From Acidimicrobiales bacterium (GTDB lineage: Bacteria > Actinomycetota > Acidimicrobiia > Acidimicrobiales > DATDAH01), in assembly GCA_016794585.1 (NCBI GenBank), contig JAEUJM010000011.1, forward strand, positions 1 through 64,000: 64,000 nt of DNA, read 5' to 3'. A program made the position numbers and the translations under genes. Of this stretch, positions 40,430 through 48,650 are shown one piece after another (position 1 is the first letter of the stretch; each line of letters begins with the position of its first letter). The notes under the pieces are model-generated. The model searched no databases. It was not told the DNA's origin and saw only the letters and a list, made by a program, of their open reading frames with translations.

Positions 40430-41905
40430 ATGACCGCCACCCAGGCCAGCACCGACACCTTCGGCTTCGAGGCCACCCCGGTCGACGCGATCGCCGGCCT
40501 CGTGGCTGCGGCCCGGGCCGCGTTCGACGACGGTCGCACCAAGCCGCTGGCGTGGCGCCTCGACACCCTCGCCGCGCTCCGGGCCGCCCTCGTCGACCGC
40601 GAGGCCGAGCTGCTCGAGGCGCTGCGCCTCGACCTCGGCAAGCCCACCTTCGAGGCCTGGACGGCCGACATCGGCTTCGGCATCAGCGAGATCGACCACT
40701 CGGTCGCCCACCTGCGCTCGTGGATGAAGCCCCGACGGGTGCGCACCCCGCTCACCTTCAAGCCGGGGACGTCCAAGCTGGTGCCCGAGCCGCTGGGCGT
40801 GGTCACCGTGATCGCCCCCTGGAACTACCCGGTGCAGCTCGCCCTCCAGCCCCTCGCCGCCGCGGTCGCCGCCGGCAACGCGGTCGTGGTCAAGCCGTCC
40901 GAGCTGGCGCCGGCCAGCGCCGCGGTCATCGCCGACATCGTCCACGGCCTCGGCGACCCGGCCCTCCAGGTGGTGCAGGGCGGTGTCGCCGAGACCACCG
41001 AGCTCCTCGCCCAGCGGGTGGACCACATCTTCTACACGGGCAACGGCCGGGTGGCCCGGGTGGTCATGGCCGCGGCCGCCGAGCACCTCACCCCCGTCAC
41101 GCTCGAACTCGGCGGCAAGAGCCCGGCCATCGTCACCTCCGAGGCCAACCTCGACGTGGCCGCCAAGCGCATCGTGTGGGGCAAGTTCCTCAACGCGGGC
41201 CAGACCTGCATCGCCCCCGACTACGTGCTGGTCGAACGCTCGGTGCACGACGGCCTCGTCGAGCGCATGGTCGCCGCCGTCGGCGAGTTCTACGGGGACG
41301 ACCCGCAGAAGAGCGCCGACTACGCCCGCATCGTGAACTCCTCCCAGTTCCACCGGCTCGAGAAGCTCCTCGACTCGGGGACGGCGGCCACCGGCGGGGT
41401 CACCGACGAGGACGATCGCTACATCGCGCCGACCATCCTCACCGACGTCGAACGCGACGCACCGGCGATGGCCGACGAGATCTTCGGCCCGGTGCTGCCC
41501 GTGCTGCCCACCGACGGCCTCGACGACGCCGTCGCCTTCGTCAACGCCAACGACAAGCCGTTGGCCCTCTACGTGTTCTCCGAGCGCGACGACGAGACCG
41601 AGGCGGTCCTCGATCGCACGAGCAGCGGCGGCGCCTGCGTGAACGGCACCATCTTCCACGTGTCCAACCCCGAGCTGCCCTTCGGCGGCGTGGGCCCGAG
41701 CGGCATGGGCTCGTACCACGGCAAGTTCGGCTTCGACACGTTCAGCCACTTGCGGGCTGTGCACGAGCGCAGCACCAAGATGGACCCGCCCATGATGTAC
41801 CCGCCCTTCTCCGAGAAGAAGGAAGCGCTGCTGCGCAAGGGCTTCGCCCTGCCCGACCCCCGCGACGCCGCCAAGGTCGTCCGGGCCAAGCTCTCCAGGC
41901 CTTAG
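40430..41905 (+). CDS. Aldehyde dehydrogenase, class 3-like
   Basis: 491 residues. N-terminal helices, then VTVIAPWNYPVQLALQPLAA (NAD(P) site), IFYTGNGRVARVVMAAAAEH, catalytic Glu E226 in TLELGGKSPAIV and catalytic Cys C260 in NAGQTCIAPDYVL, then EIFGPVLPVLP and SYHGKFGFDTFSH. The NAGQTCIAPDYVL form and GxHGKxSFxTFSH-like end mark the ALDH3 group, which oxidises medium- to long-chain fatty or aromatic aldehydes. A GAGGAG ribosome site precedes the ATG. It stands alone, convergent with the FAD-dependent gene. Confidence 0.95.
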   Translation: MTATQASTDTFGFEATPVDAIAGLVAAARAAFDDGRTKPLAWRLDTLAALRAALVDREAELLEALRLDLGKPTFEAWTADIGFGISEIDHSVAHLRSWMKPRRVRTPLTFKPGTSKLVPEPLGVVTVIAPWNYPVQLALQPLAAAVAAGNAVVVKPSELAPASAAVIADIVHGLGDPALQVVQGGVAETTELLAQRVDHIFYTGNGRVARVVMAAAAEHLTPVTLELGGKSPAIVTSEANLDVAAKRIVWGKFLNAGQTCIAPDYVLVERSVHDGLVERMVAAVGEFYGDDPQKSADYARIVNSSQFHRLEKLLDSGTAATGGVTDEDDRYIAPTILTDVERDAPAMADEIFGPVLPVLPTDGLDDAVAFVNANDKPLALYVFSERDDETEAVLDRTSSGGACVNGTIFHVSNPELPFGGVGPSGMGSYHGKFGFDTFSHLRAVHERSTKMDPPMMYPPFSEKKEALLRKGFALPDPRDAAKVVRAKLSRP

Positions 41906-41908
41906 CGC

Positions 41909-43156
41909 TCAGGCCCAGACGGGCCCACACCAGCCTCTCCCCATCAACGGGGCGGCGGGAGCCTCGATGGCGCCGACCGGGCGGCCGGTGAGGTGGGCCG
42001 TGATGGCCCGGGCGCCCATGCGTGCACCCCAGAGGTTCCCGGCGGCCGGCCCGAGCGTGAGCATGGCGGGGCGCCCGATCAGGTGCACGGAGGTGCCCGG
42101 CCACCGGAGGGTCTCGTCGAGCACGGGGAACCCGTCGCACACGGGGGTCGGGTGTGACTCGAGGAGGGGTGCGGTCAGTCGGTGGGCGCGGACATCGGAG
42201 TCGGTGCCCGTGGCCAGCCACACACGGTCGGCGTGCAGGACGGTCTCGTCGCCCAGCACGAGGTCGAGACCGATGCCGGCCCGCTGCGCACCGCAGATCC
42301 GAGCGGGTGCGCGCACGTCGACGGCACCGGCCGCCGAGAGCGAGCGGATCCGGTGCAACATCCAGGGGGGCATGCTGCCGCCGTTCCGTGCGGCCCGGCA
42401 CGCTGACAGTCGGGCTCGGGGATCGGCAATGGCGGTGAAGCCGTTCAGCTCGCGGGGCCCGAGCCACCCCGGGTCGGTGTCGAACATCGACGAGCGCAAG
42501 GGGCGGCGAGCCAGCAGGGTGACGTGGGCGCCCCGCCGGGCAGCTCCCACAGCGAGGTGGCCAGCGGTCAGGCCCCCGCCGACCACGACGACGTGCTCGG
42601 CGTCGAGGGACACATCTCGCAGGTCGACGTCGCCGGCGTGGTCGAGCGCCGACCCTGGAACCGGCAGGACGTCGAAGACCCAGTTGGGGAGTCGGCGCCG
42701 AGCTGGATTGACGGCCAGCACGACATGTCGGGCGCGGATGGTCGTCCCGTCCGTGAGCAGGGCGGTGACGTCCCCCTCGGTCACGCCGATGCGATGCACG
42801 GAGGTCGGGGTGACCGCTTCCTCCAGTCCCGCATCGCTGATGAGGTGGGCGCAGTGGGCGCGGAAGGCCGTCGCATCCGGGATGCCGTAGGGGCGCTCGA
42901 GGGAGACGCCCTCCTCGGCGCACCACCGGCTGAAGGTGCTGGCGTCGGGTCCGGGGTGGTGGACGGCAGGGGAGCGCAGATGGGCGATGTCCAACTGGGC
43001 GAACTGGCGATCCCAGCGCCCGAGCCAGCCGTCAGGGTCGACCACGGCCATCTGGTGCCGCAGTGAGGGGTCGGCTTCGACCAGGTGAAGTGCCGACGAG
43101 AGGCCGTGTGGCCCGGCGCCGACGATGAGAAGCTCGACCTCGGCGTCGATGCTCAC
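41909..43156 (-). CDS. FAD/NAD(P)-binding monooxygenase-like protein in a Fur-box operon
   Basis: 415 residues from GTG 43156, which overlaps the upstream stop as GTGA (GTG 43159 is one codon longer). FAD-binding GxGPHG motif is at the N-terminus (LLIVGAGPHGLSSALHLVEA). Then GWLGRWDRQFAQLDIAHLRS, a second nucleotide-binding GGGLTAGHLAVGAARRG at about residue 195, WLATGTDSDVRAHRL and C-terminal GNLWGARMGARAITAHLTGR. It resembles the lysine/ornithine N-hydroxylase-type FAD proteins, but a specific substrate is not clear. The metal-regulated promoter suggests a siderophore/metallophore or metal-stress role. Confidence 0.8.
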   Translation of the reverse strand: MSIDAEVELLIVGAGPHGLSSALHLVEADPSLRHQMAVVDPDGWLGRWDRQFAQLDIAHLRSPAVHHPGPDASTFSRWCAEEGVSLERPYGIPDATAFRAHCAHLISDAGLEEAVTPTSVHRIGVTEGDVTALLTDGTTIRARHVVLAVNPARRRLPNWVFDVLPVPGSALDHAGDVDLRDVSLDAEHVVVVGGGLTAGHLAVGAARRGAHVTLLARRPLRSSMFDTDPGWLGPRELNGFTAIADPRARLSACRAARNGGSMPPWMLHRIRSLSAAGAVDVRAPARICGAQRAGIGLDLVLGDETVLHADRVWLATGTDSDVRAHRLTAPLLESHPTPVCDGFPVLDETLRWPGTSVHLIGRPAMLTLGPAAGNLWGARMGARAITAHLTGRPVGAIEAPAAPLMGRGWCGPVWA

Positions 43157-43368
43157 CACGGTCGGAGCTGGCCGGCCTGGTGCACCAGGCCGGGGGGCAC
43201 GTGCACGTCGGGCGTGAGATTGGTGCCCGACGCCGGGTCCAGCCTGGCTCGCCGACCGTCGGCGAACGAGATCTCGACGGTGCCGTCGATGAGCAGGGTC
43301 AGGGTGTGCGAGATCCGCCCAGAACAGTCCAGGTGCTGCACCCGGTGCAGGTGCTGGTCAAGGTCCAC
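43153..43368 (-). CDS. Small protein of a Fur-box operon
   Basis: 71 residues from GTG 43368, with GGAGG 3 bases before it. Sequence features: HRVQHLDCSGRISHTLTLLI, then VEISFADGRRARLDPASGTN, then HVPPGLVHQAGQLRPW. His-rich ends and a beta-rich middle are seen; there is one cysteine. No family recognised. A Fur-like palindrome overlaps the predicted -10 (TATCAT, 43386-43381) immediately upstream. Its stop overlaps the FAD-protein start, so the two are co-translated. Confidence 0.6.
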   Translation of the reverse strand: MDLDQHLHRVQHLDCSGRISHTLTLLIDGTVEISFADGRRARLDPASGTNLTPDVHVPPGLVHQAGQLRPW

Positions 43369-43381
43369 AGATCCTCCGTCA

Positions 43382-43408
43382 TGATAGGAATGAGACTCAT
43401 TCCTATCA
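43382..43408 (-). promoter_or_regulatory. Fur-family-like box, perfect 27-bp palindrome
   Basis: Arms TGATAGGAATGAG and CTCATTCCTATCA (13 bp each) around a single A. The core AATGA-N3-TCATT is the same as in the classical Fur box. It overlaps the predicted -10 TATCAT and ends 13 bases before the ribosome site of the 71-residue gene, so it should act as a repressor site. Whether the regulator senses iron, zinc or manganese cannot be told; no fur-family gene is in the window. Confidence 0.8.
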
Positions 43409-43444
43409 CTGGTCCGACGGTTCCGCCACCGGATTCGGCCGGGA

Positions 43445-44977
43445 TCAGTGCCAGCCGTTGGCCCGGAAGAGCTCGCTGAGGCTGGACTGCTGGAGGCCGC
43501 GGGCACGCAGGCCGGCGAGGATCGTGGGCAGCGCCGCCGCGGTCTGGGACTTCACGTGGAGCAGGACGATGGAGCCCGGCCGGGCCGAGCCGAGGACCCG
43601 AGAAGCGATCGCTGAGGAACCCGGGCTCTGCCAGTCGTTGGGATCGACGTCCCAGATGACGGTGTAGCGGAAGCCCTGGTCGCCGGCGGCGTCGAGCACG
43701 GTCGCGTCGTAGTCGCCGTACGGAGGTCGGAAGTACGGCGTCGGGGTGGCACGGGCGACCGACCACCACGCCGTCTTGTCGATGGCCAGGCGGCTGGCGA
43801 TGTCGGCGTACGACAGGTGGGAGAGCAGGGCGTGGCCGTTGCTGTGGCTGCCCGCGTCGTGGCCGGCGGCGACGGTGGCCTGCGCCTGGCCGGGGTGGGC
43901 GTACACCTGGTCACCCGGGCAGAAGAAGGTGGCCCGCACGCCGTAGGCCCGCAGCGTGGACAGGATCGAGTCCCACGCCGCGCCCTCGATGCAGTCGTCG
44001 AAGGTGAGCGCCACCCGGTTGCCCGCCGCCTCCACGCGTCGCACCACGAGCGACGGCACCGAGCGGTCCACCCGGAACGCTCGGAACGCGCTGGTGGCGG
44101 CGTTGCCGGCGTCGTCGGTGGCGCGCACGGCCCCGAAGTAGTTGCCAGGGAGGAACACGGTGCCGTCCGAGTAGTTCGGCCGCCACGCCAGCCGGGTGGC
44201 GCCGCGTGGGTGGCTCGTGGTGCTGCTGCGGTCGAGCACGCCGATCCGGCTCGAGGCCGAGGCGTAGAGGCGCAGGGGCGGCGAGGCGTCGGCGGTGGTG
44301 AAGTTGTACGAGATCGCGCCGGTCGCGCCCCACGGGTCCGGGGTGATCGAGCCCCACGTCAGGCGGGGTGCGGTCGTGTCGACGGTCACCGTCCGGATCT
44401 TCTTCGTGGCGTTGCCGGCGGCGTCCCGGGCGACGAACTTCACCGTGTAGTCCCCGTCCGCGGCCCGACCCCAGACCCCTCGACGCTCGATGCGGCCGCC
44501 CCAGGTGACCGAGCGCTCGCCGGGGCCGAAGGTGACCGTCTCGGTCTTGCGGGCGGTACCGCTCGCGTTGCGGATGACGATGTCCACCACGACACGCTCG
44601 GTGGCGGTGAGCCCGAAGAACGTCTTGTCCCGGACCCGGTCCCCGTTGGGGCTGAAGTGCGGGTGGGCGATGTGCAGGCCGAGCGACGGCGGGGTGACGT
44701 CGGGGGGGACGGTGGTGTCCGGGGTGGTGGTGTCCGGGGTGGTGGTGCCCGGTTCGGCGACGGGACCGACCTCGCCGGCCGGGGGCGATGGGACGACGGC
44801 GACGGTCGTGGTGGGGGCGGGGGCGGCCGAGGTGGTGGTTGCGGAGGACGCGGGGGTCGCCGCGGTCGGGGCGAAGGTGCCGACCCCCGACGGCGTGGGT
44901 GCCGGCTCTGCCGCCGCGCCCACGGGCACCAAGGCGATCAGCACGAGCAGGCAGGCGACGCGGTGGATCGCTCTCAC
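43445..44977 (-). CDS. Secreted polysaccharide deacetylase with Ig-like repeats
   Basis: 510 residues from GTG 44977. Signal peptide, then a Thr/Pro-rich linker (DTTTPDTTVPPDVTPP), then two FlgD/Ig-like domains at about 110-310 (HPHFSPNGDRVRDKTFFGLT; DTTAPRLTWGSITPDPWG). The C-terminal NodB domain starts at about 320 with RVALTFDDC (metal Asp pair), SHSNGHALLSHLS (HSxxH ligands), PYFRPPYGDYD and IVLLHVKSQTA. It deacetylates cell-wall or extracellular polysaccharide such as peptidoglycan or chitin-like polymer. No operon partner is obvious; the NHL gene upstream is on the same strand. Confidence 0.92.
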   Translation of the reverse strand: MRAIHRVACLLVLIALVPVGAAAEPAPTPSGVGTFAPTAATPASSATTTSAAPAPTTTVAVVPSPPAGEVGPVAEPGTTTPDTTTPDTTVPPDVTPPSLGLHIAHPHFSPNGDRVRDKTFFGLTATERVVVDIVIRNASGTARKTETVTFGPGERSVTWGGRIERRGVWGRAADGDYTVKFVARDAAGNATKKIRTVTVDTTAPRLTWGSITPDPWGATGAISYNFTTADASPPLRLYASASSRIGVLDRSSTTSHPRGATRLAWRPNYSDGTVFLPGNYFGAVRATDDAGNAATSAFRAFRVDRSVPSLVVRRVEAAGNRVALTFDDCIEGAAWDSILSTLRAYGVRATFFCPGDQVYAHPGQAQATVAAGHDAGSHSNGHALLSHLSYADIASRLAIDKTAWWSVARATPTPYFRPPYGDYDATVLDAAGDQGFRYTVIWDVDPNDWQSPGSSAIASRVLGSARPGSIVLLHVKSQTAAALPTILAGLRARGLQQSSLSELFRANGWH

Positions 44978-45074
44978 GTCTCGATCCTGTGCCGGCGCCC
45001 GCGTCGGGCACAGGGCCGGAAGGCCGCGCGTCGAAGGACCATCGTCGTCGTCGCCCCTCGCCCTGATCCCGGGC

Positions 45075-46451
45075 TCAGCCGCGCGTGGTGACGAAGCGCA
45101 CCACGTCGATCCGGGTGCTGTCGAGGACCGACGTGCCCCGAAGCGTGGCGCTCAGCGCCGAGGCCCCGGCCGCGGGGGTGACCGTGACCCGCATCGTCGC
45201 CGTGGCGCCGGGCGCCAGGCTCGGCGTGCGGTAGGTGCCCGCGACCACGGCCGAGGTGACGTTGGTGCCGCCGACCGTGTACCGCACCGAGAACCGGGCG
45301 GTGGACGCGGTACCCCGCAGCCGGAGCCTCTCCTGGAAGACGCCGTCGTTCTGCCAGGTGACGTCGTACGTGGCGGCTCGTCCGGCGGCCGTCGTGGCGG
45401 CGGCGGTCTGGCCGCGACCAGAGGTGTTGTGGATGTTGTCGCCGGCGAAGGCGCCGGTGGTGCCCACGCGGATGGAGCCGTCGGGTTGCGGCAGGGGTCC
45501 GAACGCCTGGACGCGATGATTGCCGCCGTCGGCGACGTACACGTCGTCGACGTCGTCGAGGGCCACGCCGTTCGGGCCGCGGAACTTGCCCTTGCCGCTG
45601 CCCGTGACGCCCCAGGCGGCCAGCGGGGCCCCGGTCGCGCTCAGGAGCTGCATGCGGTCGTTGCCCGTGTCGGCGACGTACACCCGGTTCTCGCTGTCGA
45701 CGGCGATGCTGCCCGGGGACTGGAACTGCCCCGCCGCCGAGCCCTGCCCGCCGAACGACCGCACGAAGGCGCCGAAGAGGCTGAAGACCTGGACGCGGTG
45801 GTTGCCGGTGTCGGCCACGAGCACGTGGTCGTCGCTGTCCACCGCCACCGAACGGGGGGCGTTGAACTGACCGTTCGCGCCGCCCGCCACGCCGAACGCG
45901 TTTAGGAAGCGGCCGGTCTCGCTGTTGAACTTCTGCACCCGACTGTTGCCGCGGTCGACGACGTAGATGTTGTCGGCGGGGTCGACGGCGATGCCGGCGG
46001 GATCGGACAGGCGGCCGAGGGCGCTCCCGCTCAGGCCGATGCGCATCAGCCACGCGCCGGTGGGGTCGAACTTCTGCACGCGGTCGCCGTCGTCGCTCAC
46101 GTAGACGTTGCCCTCGGAATCGACCGCCAGTCCCTCGGGGTTGGTGAACTGCCCGCGGCCGGTGCCGGTGCGGCCGATCTGGCGCAGGAAGGCGCCCTCC
46201 GGGGTGAACACCTGCACCCTGTTGTTCACCGAGTCGAGGGTGTAGACCTCGCCGCCCGGTCCGATGGCCACGGCCGAGGGCGTGTCGAACTGCGTCGTGC
46301 CGGTGCCGAGGGTGCCCCACTTGAGGAGGAACGGTGGCGGGTTGGTGACGGCGCCCGCCGGATCAGGCCCCACGAACGCGACGCCCGAGACCAGCAGCGT
46401 CGCCGTCAACGCACGTGCCACGCTGCGACGGATCTTCGCCCCTCTTGCCAT
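45075..46451 (-). CDS. Secreted NHL-repeat beta-propeller protein
   Basis: 458 residues. Signal peptide (LTATLLVSGVAFVGPDPAGA) followed by six NHL blades at about 40-310. Each reads like GQFxxPxGIAVDxxxxVYVADxGNxRVQxF, for example RLSDPAGIAVDPADNIYVVD and APRSVAVDSDDHVLVADTGN. The C-terminal about 150 residues form a separate beta-rich domain (YDVTWQNDGVFQERLRLRG, LAPGATATMRVTVTPAAGA) like CARDB-type exported domains. Probably a binding protein on the cell surface; ligand unknown. Confidence 0.9.
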   Translation of the reverse strand: MARGAKIRRSVARALTATLLVSGVAFVGPDPAGAVTNPPPFLLKWGTLGTGTTQFDTPSAVAIGPGGEVYTLDSVNNRVQVFTPEGAFLRQIGRTGTGRGQFTNPEGLAVDSEGNVYVSDDGDRVQKFDPTGAWLMRIGLSGSALGRLSDPAGIAVDPADNIYVVDRGNSRVQKFNSETGRFLNAFGVAGGANGQFNAPRSVAVDSDDHVLVADTGNHRVQVFSLFGAFVRSFGGQGSAAGQFQSPGSIAVDSENRVYVADTGNDRMQLLSATGAPLAAWGVTGSGKGKFRGPNGVALDDVDDVYVADGGNHRVQAFGPLPQPDGSIRVGTTGAFAGDNIHNTSGRGQTAAATTAAGRAATYDVTWQNDGVFQERLRLRGTASTARFSVRYTVGGTNVTSAVVAGTYRTPSLAPGATATMRVTVTPAAGASALSATLRGTSVLDSTRIDVVRFVTTRG

Positions 46452-46481
46452 GTCCCCACCTCTGCCGGCCGCGGTCCGGTG

Positions 46482-46525
46482 TGCGCCCGTGGGCGCAGGG
46501 GAGACGGTAGCCCACGGCGCCGTGG
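46482..46525. repeat. Two palindromes in a divergent promoter region
   Basis: TGCGCCC-GT-GGGCGCA at 46482-46497 and CCACGGCGCCGTGG at 46512-46525, both perfect, lie between the divergent NHL and lipid-kinase genes. They are possible regulator sites. At this GC content short GC palindromes also arise by chance. Confidence 0.35.
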
Positions 46526-46608
46526 CGCGTCCCTCGGGTCCTTGGCCTCGACCGTCACCGATCGGTCATGCTGGGACCGGTCGTCCGTCCACCTCAGGAG
46601 GCGAGGTC

Positions 46609-47973
46609 TTGACCATCTCGGGCACGCCGCCCACCCTGTCGCAGCGCCTGGCGGCGGCGGGATCGTTCGTGGTCTTCGCCCTCGTGGCCGTGGCCACGGC
46701 CGTCCGCGTGGTCGACGACACCGGCCGGGTGCTGCTGCAAGCGGTGCTGCTCCTGGTGCTGCTCGGCGCGGGCTGGAAGGCACTCACCCGCTCGGGGCAC
46801 ACCCGCACCGTCGCCGTGGGGGTGGCGGTCGCGGTGCTGGCGGGCCTGGTCGTCTCCGTCGTCGCCGCCGAGGGCGCGATCGTCGCGTCCCTGGTGCTGC
46901 GGGTCCTGGCCGTCCTCGGGGCACTGGCCCTCGTCCGTCACGCCCTCGGGACGACGCGCACCGCGCTCGTTCGCGCCGAGACCCCGGGCACCCCGGTCCC
47001 GCCGGCGCAGCGGGGGGTCCTCTTCATGAACCTGAAGTCGGGTGGGGGCAAGGCCGAGCGGTTCCGCCTGGTGGAGGAGTGCCGCCGCCGCGGGATCGAG
47101 CCGGTCGTGCTCGAGCCGGGGCAGGACTGGCTCCAGGTCGTGCGGGACAAGGCCGCCAGTGGCGTCGACGTGTTGGGCATGGCCGGGGGCGACGGCTCGC
47201 AGGCGATGGTCGGCACCGTCGCCGCGGAGCTCGACCTGCCGATGGTGGTGGTCCCCGCCGGCACCCGCAACCACCTCGCCCTCGACCTCGGCCTCGACCG
47301 CGAGGACGTGGTGGGCGCCCTCGACGCCTACGGCGCCGCCGTGGAACGCCAGATGGACCTCGCCGACCTGAACGGGCACGTGTTCGTCAACAACGTCTCG
47401 CTGGGCCTCTACGCGGCCATCGTGCGCTCGCCGGAGTACCGCGACAACAAGCGCGACACCACCTTGGCGACCTTGCCCCAAGTGCTCGGACCGGAGTCCG
47501 AGCCCTTCGACCTGCGCTTCACCCGTCCCGACGGCAGCGAGCACCGTGGCGCCCACATCATCCAGATCTCCAACAACCCCTACGGCGAGACCATGGCCAG
47601 CCGGACCGGTCGCCCGCGCCTCGACACGCACCGGCTCGGGGTGGTGTCGCTCGTGCTCGACAAGCCGGGTGCGGCGGCCGCGTTCCTCGCCGCGCTCGCG
47701 ACCGGGCGTCCTGAGCGCTTCGAGGGGTTCGACCAGTGGGCGACGGCGAGCTTCACCGTGACCTCCGAGGACCCGGTCGAGATCGGCCTCGACGGCGAGT
47801 CCATGCTGATGGACCCGCCCCTCGAGTTCTCCATCCGTCCCGAACCGGTCCGGGTCCGGCTCCCGAACCACGCTTTCGGCTACTCGCCCGCGGCCCGTTC
47901 ACTCGGGTGGCGGGGCGGCATGGCCGGGCTCTGGAACGTGCTCCGCGGCAGACCGGTGCAACTCCCCGGCTGA
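46609..47973 (+). CDS. Membrane-fused diacylglycerol-kinase-family protein
   Basis: 454 residues from TTG 46609, chosen because CAGGAGGCGAGG directly precedes it and no ATG/GTG fits the frame. Four membrane helices at about 15-130 are followed by the DAGK/lipid-kinase catalytic domain: VLFMNLKSGGGKAERFRLVE, the nucleotide motif GMAGGDGSQAMVGTVAAEL (GGDGS form) and VVPAGTRNHLALDLGLDR. Then FVNNVSLGLYAAIVRSPEYR and a C-terminal VEIGLDGESMLMDPP. It probably phosphorylates a membrane lipid. The N-terminal membrane module is not usual for soluble DgkB/YegS types. Confidence 0.88.
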   Translation: MTISGTPPTLSQRLAAAGSFVVFALVAVATAVRVVDDTGRVLLQAVLLLVLLGAGWKALTRSGHTRTVAVGVAVAVLAGLVVSVVAAEGAIVASLVLRVLAVLGALALVRHALGTTRTALVRAETPGTPVPPAQRGVLFMNLKSGGGKAERFRLVEECRRRGIEPVVLEPGQDWLQVVRDKAASGVDVLGMAGGDGSQAMVGTVAAELDLPMVVVPAGTRNHLALDLGLDREDVVGALDAYGAAVERQMDLADLNGHVFVNNVSLGLYAAIVRSPEYRDNKRDTTLATLPQVLGPESEPFDLRFTRPDGSEHRGAHIIQISNNPYGETMASRTGRPRLDTHRLGVVSLVLDKPGAAAAFLAALATGRPERFEGFDQWATASFTVTSEDPVEIGLDGESMLMDPPLEFSIRPEPVRVRLPNHAFGYSPAARSLGWRGGMAGLWNVLRGRPVQLPG

Positions 47974-48030
47974 TCGCCGCGCCCTCCGTCCATCGGGTCC
48001 TCCGTCCATCATCGGACCCTCCGTCCCATC

Positions 48031-48067
48031 GGTCCCCGACCCCGCCGACGGGGCGGGATCGGGGACC
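48031..48067. terminator. Strong bidirectional terminator hairpin
   Basis: GGTCCCCGA / TCGGGGACC plus an inner CCCGCC / GGCGGG stem, one mismatch, between the convergent lipid-kinase and AhpD-like genes. Just before it (47982-48030) lie three imperfect repeats of CCTCCGTCC-ATC-GG. Confidence 0.6.
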
Positions 48068-48110
48068 GGGGAGGGACCTCGGGGCGGCAGGGCCGCCGTG
48101 TTCGTGTCCG

Positions 48111-48485
48111 TCAGCCGGCGGGGGGCCCGGCGAACTCCCGGAAGGCCTCGAGGGCGCGCGGTGCCCACACGCTGGCCGGCCCGCCTTCCATGAGCAGGGC
48201 CACGCCGAGGGCCTCGACCACCTCGGCCTCCGTGGCGCCGGCGGCTGCGGCGCCGCGTGCGTGGTAGGCCACACAGCCGTCGCAGTGCTTGACGACGCCG
48301 ACGACGAGGGCCATCAGCTCCTTCACCTTGGTGGGGAGTGCACCCTCGGCCATCGCGCTCTGGTGCAGCTGGGCGAAGCCCGCCCACGTGTCGGGGATGG
48401 CCTTGCGCAGCTCCCGGGTCGGGAGTCGGAGATCCGCGGCGACCTCGTGGTAGTGGTTGCTGGACTCGACGGTGGTTGTGCTCAT
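48111..48485 (-). CDS. Carboxymuconolactone-decarboxylase/AhpD-like protein
   Basis: 124 residues from ATG 48485. The core VKELMALVVGVVKHCDGCVA carries the C-x-x-C and a following His (AYHARGAAAAGATEAEVVEA) of AhpD-type alkylhydroperoxidases. The C-terminal helix is LGVALLMEGGPAS. Such proteins reduce peroxides with thiol partners. A CsoR-like operator lies 77 bases upstream (48562-48577), suggesting induction by copper or reactive sulfur. An upstream in-frame ATG at 48563 would put the operator over the coding start and is less likely. Confidence 0.85.
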   Translation of the reverse strand: MSTTTVESSNHYHEVAADLRLPTRELRKAIPDTWAGFAQLHQSAMAEGALPTKVKELMALVVGVVKHCDGCVAYHARGAAAAGATEAEVVEALGVALLMEGGPASVWAPRALEAFREFAGPPAG

Positions 48486-48561
48486 GGCGTGGTTCCCGGT
48501 GTCGTGGTGGCTCTGGTGCAGCTTCTCCCGACGGAGCGATGAGCGGTAGGGTCGAAGGTCC

Positions 48562-48577
48562 ATACCGGTGGGGGTAT
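48562..48577. promoter_or_regulatory. CsoR/CstR-like operator 1
   Basis: ATACC-GGTGGG-GGTAT, 16 bp with 5-bp palindromic arms and a G-rich centre. This matches the form of CsoR/RcnR/CstR-family operators. A second, fully symmetric site with the same length and arms lies at 55434-55449. Confidence 0.6.
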
Positions 48578-48650
48578 ACACGAATGGCTCCGACCGCCGG
48601 TGGGCGACGTCGGGCCAGGTCCGGTGCGGCCCGACGAGAGGCCGGCCGGA

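Noticed and set aside
45349-45360. Another TTCTGCCAG match to the dispersed palindrome arm
   Set aside because: It lies inside the NHL-protein coding sequence with no partner arm, so it is coincidence.
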